Shown here: piece after piece, positions 17,423 through 25,321 of the stretch
Numbering within the stretch: position 1 is the first letter of the stretch
Layout: the number at the start of each line of letters is the position of its first letter
NCBI GenBank assembly: GCA_902551445.1
Contig: CACDDB010000004.1
Location: forward strand, 1-49,312
Origin: an uncultured Pelagibacteraceae bacterium
GTDB lineage: Bacteria > Pseudomonadota > Alphaproteobacteria > Pelagibacterales > Pelagibacteraceae
Direction: 5' to 3'
DNA: 49,312 bases
Notes under the pieces: generated by a model
Seen by the model: the letters and a program-made list of their open reading frames with translations, nothing else
Databases searched by the model: none
What the model was told of the DNA's origin: nothing
Made by a program: the position numbers and the translations under genes

Positions 17423-18130
17423 CTATATTTTTGTATTTTGATAAATATATTCAAACGTTTTTCTAAAAAACATTTTTATTTTAAAAACCTTTATAAATCC
17501 ATTTTTATTTAGATAGCTGTGAATATCAGAAAAAGAGTATTTTTTTTTCAACATATCATCATAGTGATGCTCAAAGTAAATATATTTAATATTCTTAATT
17601 TTTTTCTTGGCTCCCTTAATTACTTTAAATTCAAATCCCTCTGTATCAATTTTCAAAATATCTATTTTATTAATGGATTCTTTTTCCATAAAATCATTTA
17701 AAGTATTTATTTCAACATTGAATATTTTATCTTGATCTTTTTTAAAATTGAAAATACTTAAAATTTTATTTTTTTTTTTAAAATAATTTGAATTTTGATT
17801 TATATCGACCAATGTAGAAGATGAACTTTCTTCTAATTGATTAAAGCTTAAAATTGATTTATTTTCTCCCAAACCAAATTTAAAAATTTTTATTTCATTT
17901 TTCATTTTTGAAATTTTTTTTTTAAGATAATCAAAATTTATAGGACTAGGTTCAAAGCAATAAAATTCTTTAACAATAAAATGATCATTAAAAAGTTTTA
18001 TAGTTTCTCCTTTGTGAGCACCAACATCAAAAAATGTATTGATTTGAATTTTTTCAGATTTAAAGAAGTTAACTATTTTTTTTTGATTATATTTGTCAAT
18101 TAAAGACAGTATATAGATAATTAATTTCAT
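17423..18130 (-). CDS. FkbM family methyltransferase
   Basis: A 235-residue protein. FFDVGAHKGETIKLF is SAM motif I, FYCFEPSPINFDYLKK gives the acidic adenosine-binding residue and the FkbM-type P-x-x-F/N element, LGENKSILSFN follows, and LKIDTEGFEFKVIKGA is the D-x-E-G-x-E signature of the family. It is closer to the canonical FkbM profile than the other copy at 4986-5714. O-methylation of a sugar hydroxyl is the expected chemistry. The gene stands alone on its strand, 96 bases upstream of gmd in transcription order, behind a 101-base divergent region that contains a 13-base direct repeat. Confidence 0.9.
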   Translation of the reverse strand: MKLIIYILSLIDKYNQKKIVNFFKSEKIQINTFFDVGAHKGETIKLFNDHFIVKEFYCFEPSPINFDYLKKKISKMKNEIKIFKFGLGENKSILSFNQLEESSSSTLVDINQNSNYFKKKNKILSIFNFKKDQDKIFNVEINTLNDFMEKESINKIDILKIDTEGFEFKVIKGAKKKIKNIKYIYFEHHYDDMLKKKYSFSDIHSYLNKNGFIKVFKIKMFFRKTFEYIYQNTKI

Positions 18131-18167
18131 ATTTTTGTCTGTTTAAGATTTAATTTTTAAATACATA

Positions 18168-18209
18168 ATTATATAACTTATTAAAATATAAATTATATTA
18201 TATAACTTA
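18168..18209. repeat. 13-base direct repeat in a divergent promoter region
   Basis: The 13-mer attatataactta occurs at 18168-18180 and again at 18197-18209, inside the intergenic space between the divergent FkbM and GT2 genes. The second copy is 22 bases before the GT2 start codon. Each copy contains a -10-like stretch, so the pair could be tandem promoter elements or an operator. In such AT-rich DNA, coincidence is also plausible. Confidence 0.35.
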
Positions 18210-18231
18210 CTTATTAGATCGATAAAATTTT

Positions 18232-18966
18232 ATGCAGTTAGTTTCAGTAATAATGCCTTATTATAGAAAAAAAGAATATGTTGAGAATGCAATTATTTCT
18301 GTAGAAAATCAGTCATATAAAAACCTTGAGCTAATAATTGTTTATGATGATGATGATATTAACGATTTTGAATTCCTAAAAAATATTACACAAAAATATA
18401 GCAATATAAAAATATTAAAGAATGACCATAATATTGGCGCAGGTTTATCTAGAAATAAAGGCATTAAAAATGCAAATGGTAATTTAATTGCTTTTATTGA
18501 TGCAGATGATTTTTGGTATAGTGAAAAAATAGAAAAGCAAATTGCATATCTTGATGAAAAAAATTTAGATTTTGTTTTTTGTGATTATTTAAAAAAAAGT
18601 GGGCCTAAAAAAAAGGAAATCATTTGCAGCAAGGAAATTCTTAAATATGAAAATTTACTTTATTCATGTGATATTGGACTTTCAACTGTGCTAATAAAAA
18701 AAAATATTATTTTAAACAATCTTTTCCCTCCGTTAAAAACAAAAGAGGATTTTGTTGTATGGCTATCCATAGCAAAAAAAGGAACTAATTTAGTTAAATT
18801 AAACCAGACATTAGTTGAATGGAATAGTGTTAAAGGCTCTTTATCATCGAATATTTTTCAAAAAGTGATTGATGGATATAGAGTTTATAGAAAATTTCAA
18901 AATTTTAGTGTTTTAGTTTCGATATATTACTTAATTATTCTAAGCTTTAATTCATTAAAAAAATAA
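18232..18966 (+). CDS. Glycosyltransferase family 2
   Basis: A 244-residue GT-A enzyme. VSVIMPYYRKKEYVENAI is the first strand and helix, ELIIVYDDDD the second nucleotide-contacting strand, NIGAGLSRNKGI the typical middle loop and AFIDADDFW the metal-binding DxD near residue 90. The protein is short, ending soon after the acceptor-binding region with a C-terminal hydrophobic segment (VSIYYLIILSF) that may attach to the membrane. It is a single-gene plus-strand unit whose stop is one base from the stop of the convergent WecA-like gene. Donor and acceptor are unknown. Confidence 0.9.
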   Translation: MQLVSVIMPYYRKKEYVENAIISVENQSYKNLELIIVYDDDDINDFEFLKNITQKYSNIKILKNDHNIGAGLSRNKGIKNANGNLIAFIDADDFWYSEKIEKQIAYLDEKNLDFVFCDYLKKSGPKKKEIICSKEILKYENLLYSCDIGLSTVLIKKNIILNNLFPPLKTKEDFVVWLSIAKKGTNLVKLNQTLVEWNSVKGSLSSNIFQKVIDGYRVYRKFQNFSVLVSIYYLIILSFNSLKK

Positions 18967-18967
18967 T

Positions 18968-19981
18968 TTATTTTTTTAATTTAATTTTTAAAAAGTTATA
19001 AGAAACTAAATAAACTATAATATTTGCTGTCACAATATATATTAGAGTTTCAGTATGACTATGAAATTTAATGCCAATTATAAATGAGAATAAATTATAA
19101 AAAATTATTATAAATGAAGTAATAAAATGGTTTAAGTTTTGTTTTAAATTATTTGAAGAACTTATAAATCTGTAAAGCATTTGATGTAAATGGTTTGTGT
19201 CAGGATTATAAGAAACTTTGCCTTTTGATGATCTTCTGATTATTGAAAAAAGCAATTCAAAACATGGATACCAAAGTAGTAAAATAACAAAATAAGGTGA
19301 AATTAAAATATCTGCATTAGCAAGCTCGATTAAATTTAAACCCAAGAACAAGGATAACAGGTATGAACCAGAGTCACCTAGAATGATAATTCCAAATAAA
19401 TTAAATACTAAAAGAATAATTATAACGAATGCTAAATTTATTATAGCATTTTTATCACCTATATAACTTCCCAAATAAATTAGGATAAGTAAAAAAATTA
19501 TTAAAACATAAGATATTAATAAATTATTTATACCATCTATAAAATTACATCCATTTATTAAAATGATTAAACAAAATGTAACAAAAAAATAATTTATAGA
19601 ATTATTTTGTAATAGTATATCTACTATACCAAATCTAGTTTCTAAAATTTTAATATCTAACAATGCAACGAAAGTTAATAATGAGATGAATTGAATTAAT
19701 AATCTTTTATTTGGGCTATTTAATATCTTTAAATCAGATAATAAACCTATCACAAAAAATAAAAAATAAAGTAAAAACAAATAAAAATCGTTTTTAAGAA
19801 TTGAGTCGTAAAACAAAAATATAAAAATTATTAAGCCACCCAAAAAGTAACTGTTGTTTTTACCCGCAAATTTTTTATGTTTATCGACTTTATTATCTAA
19901 AAATATTTTGAAATGTTTAGATAAAAGAAGAATTGTAGTAATAATAATTACTATAAAAATATTAAATATATAAGACATCAA
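18968..19981 (-). CDS. WecA/MraY-family polyprenyl-phosphate sugar-1-phosphate transferase
   Basis: A 337-residue protein with around ten membrane helices. Family motifs are all present: NSYFLGG near the N-terminus, the LLSDLK/NSPNKRLLIQ region (cytoplasmic loop with Asp and Lys), INGCNFIDGINNL (the N-x-x-N-x-x-D-G signature), ILGDSGSYLL (catalytic aspartate loop) and PDTNHLHQML (the histidine motif near the C-terminus). Such enzymes move HexNAc-1-phosphate from a UDP-sugar to undecaprenyl phosphate and start the assembly of O-antigen, capsule or enterobacterial common antigen. It is therefore the probable initiating enzyme for the glycan made by this island. UDP-GlcNAc is the commonest donor in the family; it is not provable here. 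Confidence 0.9.
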   Translation of the reverse strand: MMSYIFNIFIVIIITTILLLSKHFKIFLDNKVDKHKKFAGKNNSYFLGGLIIFIFLFYDSILKNDFYLFLLYFLFFVIGLLSDLKILNSPNKRLLIQFISLLTFVALLDIKILETRFGIVDILLQNNSINYFFVTFCLIILINGCNFIDGINNLLISYVLIIFLLILIYLGSYIGDKNAIINLAFVIIILLVFNLFGIIILGDSGSYLLSLFLGLNLIELANADILISPYFVILLLWYPCFELLFSIIRRSSKGKVSYNPDTNHLHQMLYRFISSSNNLKQNLNHFITSFIIIFYNLFSFIIGIKFHSHTETLIYIVTANIIVYLVSYNFLKIKLKK

Positions 19982-20075
19982 AAATAATAAAAATGTAGTG
20001 AAATGTTTATCATATTGTATAAGAGATACTAATATAAAAAAAATTGACTTTTAAATAGGAATTAAAATAATAAAT

Positions 20076-20969
20076 ATGAAGAAAAAAAACATAATCTTAG
20101 TAATAGGTGGCGCGGGATTTGTAGGTTCTAACCTAATAGAGTTTTTTTTAAATAAAACAAACTATAAGATAATTAGTTATGACAACTATTCTACAGGAAA
20201 AATTAAAAATCATATCAAAAATAAAAGAGTAAAATATTTAAAAGAACATACAAAAGATATATCAAAAAAAATAAATAAATTTAAAAATAATATTGAATCC
20301 GTATTTCACTTTGGTGAATTTGCAAGAATTTATCAAAGTTTCTTAAAAATGAATGAGTGTATAAATTCTAATACTATTGGAACTAATGCGGTATTTAGAT
20401 TTTGTATGGCAAATAAAATTAGATTAATTTATTCAGCTACTTCAGCCAGTTTAGGAAATCGAGGGTCTGACAAAGATCTATCACCATACGCATTTACTAA
20501 AGCTAAAAATCTAGAAATGTTAGAAAATTTAAAGAAGTGGTTTGGATTTAAATACGAGATTATTTATTTTTACAATCTCTATGGACCCAGACAAATTTGT
20601 GAAGGTGAAATGGCAACTGTAATCGGTATTTTTGAAAAACTTTTCAAAAAAAAAAAACCAATAACAGTTGTTAAGCCAGGTACACAATCAAGAAGATTTA
20701 CTCATATTGATGATGCGGTTAGAATTTGTTTTGAAGCATGGAAAAATAAAAAATCTTTGCATTACAGTATTTCACATAAAAAAGTTTATACTTTAATAAA
20801 TGTTGCGAAACTATTTAGTAATAAAATTAGATTCTTACCAAAAAGACCTGGTGAAAGATATGCATCCGCATTAACGAATATGCATTTATCAAATAAAGTA
20901 CATAAAAGATTCGGAAAGATTGATCTCAAAGACTATATTGAAAAATTTAAAAAAGAAAATAATCTTTAG
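20076..20969 (+). CDS. NAD-dependent epimerase/dehydratase (UDP-glucose 4-epimerase-like)
   Basis: A 297-residue extended SDR. VIGGAGFVGSNLIE is the Rossmann loop, SYDNYSTG the end of strand 2, FHFGEFARIYQS replaces the more usual HLAA segment, SATSASLG is the catalytic Ser/Thr region, and SPYAFTK the YxxxK pair. FYNLYGPRQ and VKPGTQSRRFTHIDDA are standard substrate-binding segments. The GEFARIYQS motif puts it apart from the other SDRs here, in a subgroup found in polysaccharide loci. Epimerisation or dehydration of a nucleotide sugar is likely; which sugar is unknown. The last four bases overlap the convergent ligase gene. Confidence 0.85.
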   Translation: MKKKNIILVIGGAGFVGSNLIEFFLNKTNYKIISYDNYSTGKIKNHIKNKRVKYLKEHTKDISKKINKFKNNIESVFHFGEFARIYQSFLKMNECINSNTIGTNAVFRFCMANKIRLIYSATSASLGNRGSDKDLSPYAFTKAKNLEMLENLKKWFGFKYEIIYFYNLYGPRQICEGEMATVIGIFEKLFKKKKPITVVKPGTQSRRFTHIDDAVRICFEAWKNKKSLHYSISHKKVYTLINVAKLFSNKIRFLPKRPGERYASALTNMHLSNKVHKRFGKIDLKDYIEKFKKENNL

Positions 20970-22198
20970 TTTAAGTCCTTTAAATTTCTTAAAGCAATTG
21001 AATAATTTATCCAAAACAATGTCGCTGTATAAGTTGTAAATAAACTTCCAGATGGTAACAAAGGAAGAATGCTTGCAAAAATAAATAATGTTGAACCAAA
21101 AGCATAAACATCATTATTTTTTTTATATTTTTTATAACATTTAAGTAAAAAGAATATAAAATAACTAATAAACAAAAAATATCCAATAATTCCAAGCTCT
21201 GAAATTAATTCAAAATGTATTTGATGAGGATGTGTTGAACCGCATGCATACCATTTTCCGTCATCTATTGGGTGTGCATAGTCATCTTTCCAGCTTTCTT
21301 GTCTATATTTTTTTATTCCAATTCCAATGATTGGATTTTTTTTAAATATTTCTATCGCAGTGTTGTAATGGCAAAAATGTTTACTTTTTGCTGGACTAAA
21401 TTCTATAGTTAAAAGATTTATAGTAGAATCAATAAATTTATTTTTAAATACATCATTGGTGTAAATAAAAACTGAAGCAATCATAATTAAGACAAAACTA
21501 AAAATGATTTTTTTATATTTTGAAATATTATCAACGAGGAAGAAAAAAATAAAACTGATAAATAGTATTTTTATATAATTTGATCTTTCACCAATGAGAA
21601 GTGATGTGATTAAGAAAATTATAAAAAATACATAATATGCTTTATTATTAATTTTTTTTATAAAAATTGTAGAGAGTAATATAAAAGCAAAATAATAACC
21701 TCCTATTTTTAATTCTTCACCAGTAAATCCAGCAAGTCTACCATAATAAGGTGATTTAAATTTTAAAGTATTATAACCAAAGATATGTTCAAAAATTAAA
21801 TCAATCGTTACCACTACAAATATAATTGTCCAAGCTTTAAAAATAATTTTTTCGTATTCTTTGTTATTAGTATTCAAGTAATAATATATTGCATATGCTA
21901 ATACTATATATCTTAAAAATCCAATTGCTCTAGTTAAACTATCAGCATCAATACCAGTCATTAGAGAGTTTAAAATTAAATAAAGATTAAAAATAATTAA
22001 AAAGTAAAAATTCTTTTCTTTTAAAAAAAAAAATTTTTTATCTTTAAAACAATCAATTAAAAAAAAAATAATAATTAATAGAATGTTTAAATTAATAACT
22101 GTAGAACCCATTAATAGAGAAATTGGTAAGAAAAAAATAAGATATATATTTTTATTTTTTATAGATATAAAATCGACTAAATTTAAGGGTAAGTTCAT
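20966..22198 (-). CDS. O-antigen ligase / polymerase-like membrane protein (Wzy_C)
   Basis: A 410-residue protein with about eleven membrane helices. The central GERSNYIKI (Arg in the family's conserved G-x-R-x-x-x-L/I position) and the large periplasmic loop with FKKNPIIGIGIKKYR and STHPHQIHFELISELGIIG are the signature of the O-antigen ligase/polymerase family; the two histidines and the E are the presumed catalytic region. It would act on the periplasmic side, either polymerising repeat units or attaching the glycan to its lipid or protein acceptor. Only one such gene is visible, so it may be ligase or polymerase. It faces the fcl gene divergently over 76 bases. Confidence 0.87.
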   Translation of the reverse strand: MNLPLNLVDFISIKNKNIYLIFFLPISLLMGSTVINLNILLIIIFFLIDCFKDKKFFFLKEKNFYFLIIFNLYLILNSLMTGIDADSLTRAIGFLRYIVLAYAIYYYLNTNNKEYEKIIFKAWTIIFVVVTIDLIFEHIFGYNTLKFKSPYYGRLAGFTGEELKIGGYYFAFILLSTIFIKKINNKAYYVFFIIFLITSLLIGERSNYIKILFISFIFFFLVDNISKYKKIIFSFVLIMIASVFIYTNDVFKNKFIDSTINLLTIEFSPAKSKHFCHYNTAIEIFKKNPIIGIGIKKYRQESWKDDYAHPIDDGKWYACGSTHPHQIHFELISELGIIGYFLFISYFIFFLLKCYKKYKKNNDVYAFGSTLFIFASILPLLPSGSLFTTYTATLFWINYSIALRNLKDLN

Positions 22199-22274
22199 TA
22201 TTTTGACTTATTTAACACTAATTTTAATTGCTTGAAATAAAAAATTATATATTTTGGTCATATTTTAAATTTAA

Positions 22275-23210
22275 ATGATCTCTAAAAATTCTAAAATTTA
22301 TGTTGCTGGACACAATGGTTTAGTAGGAAGCGCAATAGTTAGAAGTCTTAAAAAAAGAGGTTATAAAAAAATTTTAACAGCTAGTAGAAAAAAGTTAGAC
22401 TTAACTAATCAGAACAAAGTTAATAGTTTTTTAAAAAAAAATAGACCAAAATTTATATTTATAGCAGCCGCAAAAGTAGGTGGAATTTATTCTAATAACA
22501 GATACAAAGCAGATTTTATATATAACAATTTATCTATTCAAACTAATATTATCCACTCTGCATTTATAAATAATATTAACAATTTAATTTTTTTAGGTTC
22601 AAGTTGTGTTTATCCTCGGGACTGCAAACAACCAATTAAAGAAGAATATTTAATGGATGGAAAATTAGAAAAAACTAATGACGCTTACGCAATTGCAAAA
22701 ATTGCAGGCATTAAAATGTGTGAAAGTTATAATCAACAGTATGGAACTCATTACAAGTGTTTAATGCCCACAAATACTTTTGGGCCAAATGATAATTATG
22801 ATGATTTAAACTCCCATTTTTTTCCAGCACTAATAAAAAAAATTCACAAAATAAAAACAAGTAATAAAAAAGTTTTAAAAATTTGGGGAAATGGCAAGGC
22901 AAAAAGAGAGATCATTTATGTTGATGATGTTGCAGACGCATGTGTTTATTTTATGAAAAAAAGAATTAAGGAAAATGTTATTAATATAGGCACTGGCAGA
23001 GATCATACAATTAAGAATTATGCTAAAATACTAATTTCTGAGATTTTTCCAAATAACAAAGTTAGAATCATCTTTGATACTTCAAAACCAAACGGTACTC
23101 CAAGGAAAGTCTTAAATGTATCACTAGCAAAAAAATATGGCTGGAAGTCAAAACATAATTTAAGAAAATCAATACAAACAACTTATAAAGAATTTATAAA
23201 AGAAATTTAG
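22275..23210 (+). CDS. fcl: GDP-L-fucose synthase
   Basis: A 311-residue SDR, standard length. VAGHNGLVGSAIVR is the cofactor loop, LDLTNQ follows strand 3, AAAKVGGIYSNN is diagnostic of the family, FLGSSCVYPRDC holds the catalytic Ser and Cys, AYAIAKIAG the YxxxK pair, and MPTNTFGPNDNYD the substrate-binding segment containing the usual N-x-Y-G-P-like element. The enzyme epimerises and reduces GDP-4-keto-6-deoxy-mannose to GDP-L-fucose using NADPH. Its substrate is the product of gmd at 16292-17326, so the island can make GDP-L-fucose. It ends 7 bases before the convergent GT2 gene. Confidence 0.96.
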   Translation: MISKNSKIYVAGHNGLVGSAIVRSLKKRGYKKILTASRKKLDLTNQNKVNSFLKKNRPKFIFIAAAKVGGIYSNNRYKADFIYNNLSIQTNIIHSAFINNINNLIFLGSSCVYPRDCKQPIKEEYLMDGKLEKTNDAYAIAKIAGIKMCESYNQQYGTHYKCLMPTNTFGPNDNYDDLNSHFFPALIKKIHKIKTSNKKVLKIWGNGKAKREIIYVDDVADACVYFMKKRIKENVINIGTGRDHTIKNYAKILISEIFPNNKVRIIFDTSKPNGTPRKVLNVSLAKKYGWKSKHNLRKSIQTTYKEFIKEI

Positions 23211-23217
23211 TTTAAAG

Positions 23218-23886
23218 TTATTTTCCAAAATTTTTAATTATTTCGATAAGAATTAAAAAACCATCCTTTATAGCATTTACCTTTTTTTTACCACCATATC
23301 TTTTTCTTTCGAAGATTGGAATTTCAGAATATGAAAAATTTTTTTGTTTTACTTTAGCAGGCAGTTCTATGCATAACTTAAAATCGTGATTTTTTAAATT
23401 CAATTTATTAAATTTTTCTACATTGCACAAAACATAAGTAAACAAAATATCAGTTAATTTAATTTTTAAAATTTTATTTGTAATAAAAGAAAATATTTTA
23501 TTTCCAATTAAGGTAACAATTGTATCATCATCGCTTCCAGATAGTTTGTTATACCTAGTACCAAACACAAAATCTTTTTTTTCTGATTCTTTTACTAATC
23601 CATCAAGATATTTTGGATCAAATGAATGATCAGCATTAAATATACAACCAAATTCATTTTTAGCATTTTTAAATCCTTCAATAATTGCTGATCCATATCC
23701 ATTATTTTTCTGAATAACTAATTTACAATTGAACTTTTTTGCAATTACTACTGAATTATCAAATTCGCTATCTACAACCACAATTATTTCTCCAATTAAA
23801 TAGTTTTTTTGTACTTCTAAAAGAACGGTTTCAAGACTTTCAACCTCATTCTTGGCTGGTATTATTAAAGATATTTTTTTAGTCAT
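23218..23886 (-). CDS. GT2 glycosyltransferase, dolichyl-phosphate-mannose-synthase-like
   Basis: A 222-residue GT2 protein. ISLIIPAKNEVESLETVL is the classical N-terminus of the polyprenyl-phosphate mannose/glucose synthase group, GEIIVVVDSEFDNS the second strand, QKNNGYGSAIIEGF the loop that follows, and FNADHSFDP takes the place of the usual D-x-D (A-D-x-S-x-x-P). No C-terminal membrane helices are present, as in short DPM1-type enzymes. It may charge a polyprenyl phosphate used by the GT-C-like protein at 14628-16271; that link is inference. It is the island gene nearest to the 5S rRNA and is transcribed away from it. Confidence 0.87.
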   Translation of the reverse strand: MTKKISLIIPAKNEVESLETVLLEVQKNYLIGEIIVVVDSEFDNSVVIAKKFNCKLVIQKNNGYGSAIIEGFKNAKNEFGCIFNADHSFDPKYLDGLVKESEKKDFVFGTRYNKLSGSDDDTIVTLIGNKIFSFITNKILKIKLTDILFTYVLCNVEKFNKLNLKNHDFKLCIELPAKVKQKNFSYSEIPIFERKRYGGKKKVNAIKDGFLILIEIIKNFGK

Positions 23887-23927
23887 ACATCTATCAATTA
23901 ATTCTAATATTCATTAATTTTTTGATG

Positions 23928-23955
23928 TTTACAAATAAAAGTTTTAGGATATAAA
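23928..23955 (+). promoter_or_regulatory. Predicted promoter of the detached 5S rRNA gene
   Basis: TTTACA at 23928-23933 (5 of 6 to TTGACA) is followed after 16 bases by TATAAA at 23950-23955 (5 of 6 to TATAAT). The expected start site lies about 7 bases downstream, at or next to the predicted 5' end of mature 5S rRNA (23961/23962). Because the upstream protein gene runs on the other strand, 5S cannot depend on read-through from it, which makes a local promoter necessary. Confidence 0.6.
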
Positions 23956-23960
23956 ACTTT

Positions 23961-24079
23961 TGCCTGGTAATTATTGCGAAAGTGTAATACCCGATCCCAT
24001 TCCGAACTCGGAAGTCAAGCCTTTCTGCGCCGATGGTACTTTGTCTTAAGACATGGAAGAGTAGGTCGTTGCCAGGCTT
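23961..24079 (+). rRNA. rrf: 5S ribosomal RNA
   Basis: The ends gcctgg (23962-23967) and ccaggc (24072-24077) form the terminal helix I. Between them are the conserved stretches ccgatcccattccgaactcg and gaagt of loop B/C, cgccgatggta, and gagagt-like aagagtaggtcgttgcc. The length of about 118 nt and the layout match bacterial 5S rRNA. No 16S or 23S gene precedes it in the window; instead 23.9 kb of glycan genes do, as in the HVR2 arrangement of Pelagibacter. Confidence 0.96.
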
Positions 24080-24089
24080 AAAAAATAAT

Positions 24090-24215
24090 ATGAAAATTAA
24101 AAGCTCATTAAAATCTTTAAAAAAAAGAGACTTAAACTCAAAATTAGTTAGGAGAAGAGGTCGCATATATATAATAAATAAAAAAAACCCCAAGTTTAAA
24201 GCAAGACAAAAATAA
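24090..24215 (+). CDS. rpmJ: Ribosomal protein L36
   Basis: A 41-residue protein starting [14 protein letters not shown], with [22 protein letters not shown] at the C-terminus, the unmistakable L36 pattern of alphaproteobacteria. L36 binds 23S rRNA late in large-subunit assembly. The C-x2-C-x12-C-x4-H zinc ligands of zinc-binding L36 are absent, so this is the zinc-independent form. The start is only 11 bases after the 5S rRNA and there is no Shine-Dalgarno sequence in between. The gene is therefore presumably expressed from the 5S promoter, as a near-leaderless message once 5S is cut out. Confidence 0.95.
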   Translation: MKIKSSLKSLKKRDLNSKLVRRRGRIYIINKKNPKFKARQK

Positions 24216-24228
24216 TCTTTAATTTTTT

Positions 24229-25317
24229 ATGATAATTGGCTCAGTATCAGAAAATAAAGATTTAGAGAAAAGAATTTCAATTACCCCAGAAATAGCAAAA
24301 AAATATATTGGTTTAGGATTTAAGGTTCAGCTAAGTAAAAATTATGGAAAGCATTTAGGTTTTGAAGATAAAGAATACAGTGATTTTGGAGTTAACTTTG
24401 TTGATAATGAGAAATCTTTAATTGAAAATTCAGACATTATAATTCAAATGAGTCTATTTGATGAAAATAAAAATTCTTTTTTAAAATCTAATCAAATATT
24501 TATTGGCGTTTTAAATCCATTTGAAAATAAAAATAAACTTGAAGAATTAACAAAAAGAAAAGTTAATCTATTTTCTTTAGAATTATTGCCAAGAATTACT
24601 AGAGCTCAGTCTATGGATATACTTTCTTCTCAGGCAAATTTAGCCGGCTATAAAGCTGTTGTTGAATCGTTTTCAACTTTTGAAAAAGCTATACCAATGA
24701 TGATGACTGCAGCTGGAACTATTCCTGCAGCAAAAGTTTTAGTTGTTGGTGCTGGAGTAGCAGGTTTGCAAGCGATAGCCACCGCAAAAAGAATGGGAGC
24801 AATTGTATTTGCTACAGATGTAAGGATGGCTTCAAAAGAACAAGTGGAAAGTTTAGGAGGAAAATTTTTAACTGTAGAAGGAGCTGAAAATTTAGAAACA
24901 GAGGGCGGATATGCAAAAGAAGCATCTGAAGAATTTAAAAAAAAACAAGAAGAATTATTAAGTGAAACACTTAAAAAAGTTGATATTGTGATTTGTACAG
25001 CCTTAATACCAGGAAAAAAAGCACCATTAATTATTAAAGAAAATATGTTAGGAAATATGAAACCAGGATCGGTAATTTATGATCTAGCAGCTATTCAAGG
25101 AGGCAATGTAGCATTTACCCAGCTAGATAAAATTGTCGAAAAAAATGGAGTTAAAATAATGGGTGAAAGAAACATATTAAACAAATTACCTACATCTTCT
25201 TCAAGTCTTTACGCAAAAAATGTATTTAATTTTGTTTCAAATTTATATGACAAAGAAAATAAAAAAATTAATATTAATTTAGAGGACGAAATTATTGCCA
25301 AAACAATAATAAAGTAA
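24229..25317 (+). CDS. pntAA: NAD(P) transhydrogenase subunit alpha part 1
   Basis: A 362-residue soluble domain I of the proton-translocating transhydrogenase, in the split form in which alpha is encoded by two genes. The N-terminus GSVSENKDLEKRISITPE is characteristic. VLVVGAGVAGLQAIATAKRMGA is followed by FATDVR, giving the NAD-binding G-x-G-x-x-G and acidic residue. GGYAKEAS and CTALIPGKKAP belong to the mobile loop and dimer regions. The enzyme transfers hydride from NADH to NADP+ driven by proton motive force and supplies NADPH. It is 13 bases after rpmJ and 4 bases before the next subunit gene, so an operon with them is likely. Confidence 0.97.
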   Translation: MIIGSVSENKDLEKRISITPEIAKKYIGLGFKVQLSKNYGKHLGFEDKEYSDFGVNFVDNEKSLIENSDIIIQMSLFDENKNSFLKSNQIFIGVLNPFENKNKLEELTKRKVNLFSLELLPRITRAQSMDILSSQANLAGYKAVVESFSTFEKAIPMMMTAAGTIPAAKVLVVGAGVAGLQAIATAKRMGAIVFATDVRMASKEQVESLGGKFLTVEGAENLETEGGYAKEASEEFKKKQEELLSETLKKVDIVICTALIPGKKAPLIIKENMLGNMKPGSVIYDLAAIQGGNVAFTQLDKIVEKNGVKIMGERNILNKLPTSSSSLYAKNVFNFVSNLYDKENKKININLEDEIIAKTIIK

Positions 25318-25321
25318 ATTT

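Noticed and set aside
17288-17512. Plus-strand 74-residue frame between gmd and the FkbM gene
   Set aside because: Composition is that of complement of Lys-rich coding sequence and it overlaps both real genes.
19982-20075. Regulatory RNA or gene in the divergent spacer before the SDR gene
   Set aside because: Only AT-rich sequence without a stable hairpin, ORF or recognisable riboswitch core was seen.
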